A stretch of DNA of 6,941 bases from Acidobacteriota bacterium (lineage in GTDB: Bacteria; Acidobacteriota; Terriglobia; Terriglobales; Acidobacteriaceae): positions 1 to 6,941 of the forward strand of contig JAJZNH010000812.1 in the NCBI GenBank assembly GCA_021811745.1. Reading direction: 5' to 3'. The number at the start of each line of letters is the position of its first letter. Position 1 is the stretch's first letter. Of the stretch, positions 5,237-6,941 are shown piece after piece. Made by a program: the position numbers and the translations under genes. The notes beneath the pieces were generated by a model. It worked only from the letters and a program-made list of their open reading frames with translations, had not been told where the DNA came from and made no database searches.

Positions 5237-6382
5237 ATGGGTTCCGTGCGCTTGGGTATTCCCACCCTGATCCTGGTGATTGGAATCGCGGTGACCTGGT
5301 TTGCAATGCGCCGTTGGGCTGCGCTCGCAGCCAGCGGATATTCCGCATGGCGAAAGACGGCCGAGCGCGTCGTTCTTTCGATTGTGATCGTGCTGACGGT
5401 CGTTGTAACCGGCAGTTCGCTTTACAACGTCGTCGCTTTACTTTACTTCAGATCGCACAATCTTCCGCCAGGCAAAATCTACGTCGTAGGCGGCTACAGG
5501 ATGCATCTTGACTGCACGGGCAGCGGCTCGCCCACTTTGGTTCTTGACGCGGGCCTGGGCAACGATTCGCTGGTCTGGGGCGGGGTGCAGCCGGTACTGT
5601 CAAAGACCACGCGGGTATGCTCTTATGACCGCGCGGGATTTGGATGGAGTGCGGCGCGTCCCGGTCCGCGCGATGCCGATCACATCGCCTCCGAGCTGCA
5701 CGAACTTTTAATGCAGGCGCAGGTGACCGGCCCCATCGTTCTGATGGGCCATTCCATTGCCGGTCTTTACATACGCGACTACGCCTCACGATATCCGGCA
5801 GACGTGGTGGGGATGGTGTTCGTGGATAGCTCGATGCCACTGCAAAACCGCACGCCGATTATTGGAATGCAAATCCCTACCGGGCGACAAGGTCGGGAGA
5901 GGACTCTGCTTATCGAGGCCCTCTATGGTGCGGGCATTCCGCGTTTGCTCGGGCAGTGTTCCCGCGCCTTCAAGGGGTTTGCCCCGCACGCGTCGATGCT
6001 GCTCGACGAGGATATCTGTGATATCAGGGTGAATGCCATCGATGCTGAGTTGAGCAGCATCGATCAGTCGGGGATGGAGACTGTTCATACCGGTCCTTAC
6101 GGCGAGATGCCGATTCTGATCTTCTCGCACGATTCCGACCGGACTTTGCCGAAGGCGAAGCCTCGAACGTGGATGGTGGAACGCGAATCCGCGTGGAATG
6201 GGATGCAGGAGCGATTAAAGCGGCTCTCGAAGCGGAGCAGGCGAATTATTGCGCTCGACAGCTCGCATTATATTCAGCTTGATCGTCCCGGCCTGATCGA
6301 AAGAGAGGTCTCGCTGTTCATCGAGCAGATCCGCGACACAGCCCCGCAACCAACCAACAACAAGTTAACGGTCGCGGAGTAA
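5237..6382 (+). CDS. membrane-anchored alpha/beta hydrolase
   Basis: The 381-residue protein from ATG 5237 has two hydrophobic N-terminal helices (about 6-23 and 45-70) separated by a basic stretch. They are followed by a complete alpha/beta hydrolase domain: VLDAGLGNDS (102-111, oxyanion region), DRAGFGWS (131-138), the nucleophile elbow GHSIAG with S173, VFVDSS (194-199), a cap-like insertion (about 205-285), ILIFSHDSD (acid candidate D299 or D301) and SSHYIQLDRP with catalytic H344. Ser, His and a plausible Asp make a full triad, so it is probably an active esterase, lipase-like or related C-ester/C-C hydrolase; the substrate is unknown. The elbow is G-x-S-x-A-G rather than strict G-x-S-x-G. 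A GTG at 5168 would add 23 polar residues, but the ATG lies just before the first membrane helix. Neither start has a good Shine-Dalgarno sequence. The catalytic domain's side of the membrane cannot be settled by eye. Confidence 0.85.
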   Translation: MGSVRLGIPTLILVIGIAVTWFAMRRWAALAASGYSAWRKTAERVVLSIVIVLTVVVTGSSLYNVVALLYFRSHNLPPGKIYVVGGYRMHLDCTGSGSPTLVLDAGLGNDSLVWGGVQPVLSKTTRVCSYDRAGFGWSAARPGPRDADHIASELHELLMQAQVTGPIVLMGHSIAGLYIRDYASRYPADVVGMVFVDSSMPLQNRTPIIGMQIPTGRQGRERTLLIEALYGAGIPRLLGQCSRAFKGFAPHASMLLDEDICDIRVNAIDAELSSIDQSGMETVHTGPYGEMPILIFSHDSDRTLPKAKPRTWMVERESAWNGMQERLKRLSKRSRRIIALDSSHYIQLDRPGLIEREVSLFIEQIRDTAPQPTNNKLTVAE

Positions 6383-6415
6383 GCCTGTCTGGCCTGCTTC
6401 ATCAGGAATGCTCCC

Positions 6416-6461
6416 GCCGGGATTCGGCTCAGGGAATGGGCGTCGACTCCCGGCATTTTTT
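6416..6461 (+). terminator. intrinsic terminator after the alpha/beta hydrolase
   Basis: GCCGGGA (6416-6422) pairs perfectly with TCCCGGC (6448-6454), followed by A and six T (6456-6461). The loop of 25 nt is long. It starts 33 nt after the hydrolase stop codon and is oriented to end plus-strand transcription before the converging gene at 6495. On the minus strand no T-run follows it, so it does not serve the reductase gene. Confidence 0.55.
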
Positions 6462-6494
6462 GCGGGCTGGAAGCAGCTGCGCTGAGGCGGATTG

Positions 6495-6941
6495 TTACCA
6501 GGGGAGCGGCTGGCCCAGGTGGAAGTAGCCACCCGACGGCCCGTCCTCAGGCAATGTTGCAAGAGCCGCGCTTGTCTTGGCGCCTTCACTCAGTTCCATC
6601 GGCGCGTGAGGGCCGCCAAGGTTGGTCTTTACCCAGCCGGGATGGGCTGAATTGACCTTGATCTTCGTGTCGCGCAGCTCATAGGCCAAATGAACGGTGA
6701 ATGCGTTCAGCGCGGTCTTTGAGGCGTCGTAGGCAAAGGACTTTGCATTGTAGATGGGAGACGCCGGGTCGGCGTGGAGGGTGAGCGAGCCGAGAATGCT
6801 CGACAGGTTGACGATGCGGCCTGCCGGGCTTTGCTTGAGTAACGGCAGCAGCGCCTGCGTAAGAGCCACCTGCGCAAAGAAGTTGGTAGCGAAAACCCTG
6901 TGGAGCAGATCAAGAGGGATGTCAGCCGCGCGATGCTCGGG
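6495..6941 (-). CDS. short-chain dehydrogenase/reductase (SDR), partial, N-terminus off the right edge
   Basis: The last 148 residues are visible, reading leftwards to TAA at 6495-6497. The frame stays open to the window edge, and FATNFFAQVALTQALLPLL (starting at visible residue 17) precedes the in-frame GTG at 6869, so that GTG is internal and not a start. Classical SDR features follow in order: the FATN Asn (visible residue 20), GRIVNLSSILGS with the catalytic Ser at 47 or 48, YDASK giving Y71 and K75, and HPGWVKTNLGG after the active site. The C-terminus ends YFHLGQPLPW. The NAD(P)-binding GxxxGxG loop lies outside. Such enzymes carry out NAD(P)-dependent carbonyl or alcohol redox on small molecules in the cytoplasm; the build resembles carbonyl-reductase-like bacterial SDRs. 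The Ser-to-Tyr gap is longer than usual because of an insertion (LTLHADPASPIYNAKSF). It converges with the hydrolase gene, leaving 112 bp between stop codons. Confidence 0.9.
   Translation of the reverse strand, partial: PEHRAADIPLDLLHRVFATNFFAQVALTQALLPLLKQSPAGRIVNLSSILGSLTLHADPASPIYNAKSFAYDASKTALNAFTVHLAYELRDTKIKVNSAHPGWVKTNLGGPHAPMELSEGAKTSAALATLPEDGPSGGYFHLGQPLPW

Noticed and set aside
4972..5511. Plus-strand frame of 179 codons overlapping the start of the hydrolase
   Set aside because: Low-complexity Arg/Ala/Ser-rich product, no ribosome site, and it runs deep into the out-of-frame hydrolase coding sequence.
1..6941. Mobile element, toxin-antitoxin or defence system
   Set aside because: No transposase, integrase, nuclease, toxin or antitoxin motif is visible in any supported frame, and no terminal inverted repeats bracket a gene.

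Overview
The window looks like chromosomal DNA of an acidobacterium, most likely class Terriglobia (Acidobacteriaceae-like). The main support is the minus-strand protein at 2398-3600. It joins a carboxypeptidase-type regulatory Ig-like domain to a C-terminal domain whose motifs (QQRVLGIVPNFYTSY, HQDPRYFYKGTGS, RGDNGR) I know only from acidobacterial genomes. The moderately GC-rich codon use, the exported FAD enzyme and the family of the alpha/beta hydrolase fit that origin. The assignment rests on recall of protein families, not on a search.

Layout, left to right. (1) 1-465, minus strand: a 61-residue helical protein of unknown function, followed after 7 nt by the N-terminal part of a 3-hydroxyacyl-CoA-dehydrogenase-type NAD-binding protein that runs off the left edge. 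(2) 466-605: a divergent promoter region with two outward-facing TACAAT boxes arranged as a perfect 7-bp inverted repeat. (3) 606-2240, plus strand: a complete secreted FAD-dependent oxidoreductase (FAD_oxidored / PF12831 type). (4) 2241-2397: a convergent spacer with a weak hairpin and a 21-codon ORF that has a good Shine-Dalgarno sequence. (5) 2398-3600, minus strand: the exported acidobacterial Ig-like-domain protein. (6) 3601-4044: a gene-free leader and intergenic stretch. (7) 4045-4488, plus strand: a 147-residue soluble protein of unknown function. (8) 4489-5236: about 750 bp without a convincing gene but rich in inverted repeats, including a long composite hairpin flanked by near-direct repeats and a strong GC-rich 10-bp inverted repeat. 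(9) 5237-6382, plus strand: a membrane-anchored alpha/beta hydrolase, closed by the best intrinsic terminator in the window. (10) 6495-6941, minus strand: the C-terminal part of a short-chain dehydrogenase/reductase that enters from the right edge.

The genes do not form one pathway. Only the two leftmost minus-strand genes look like an operon; the rest are single genes in divergent or convergent arrangement. I see no CRISPR array, tRNA, rRNA, transposase, integrase, toxin-antitoxin pair or recognisable defence system. No clearly novel system is visible. The parts most worth a second look are the inverted-repeat-rich gene-free stretch at 4489-5236 and the uncharacterised C-terminal domain of the 2398-3600 protein.
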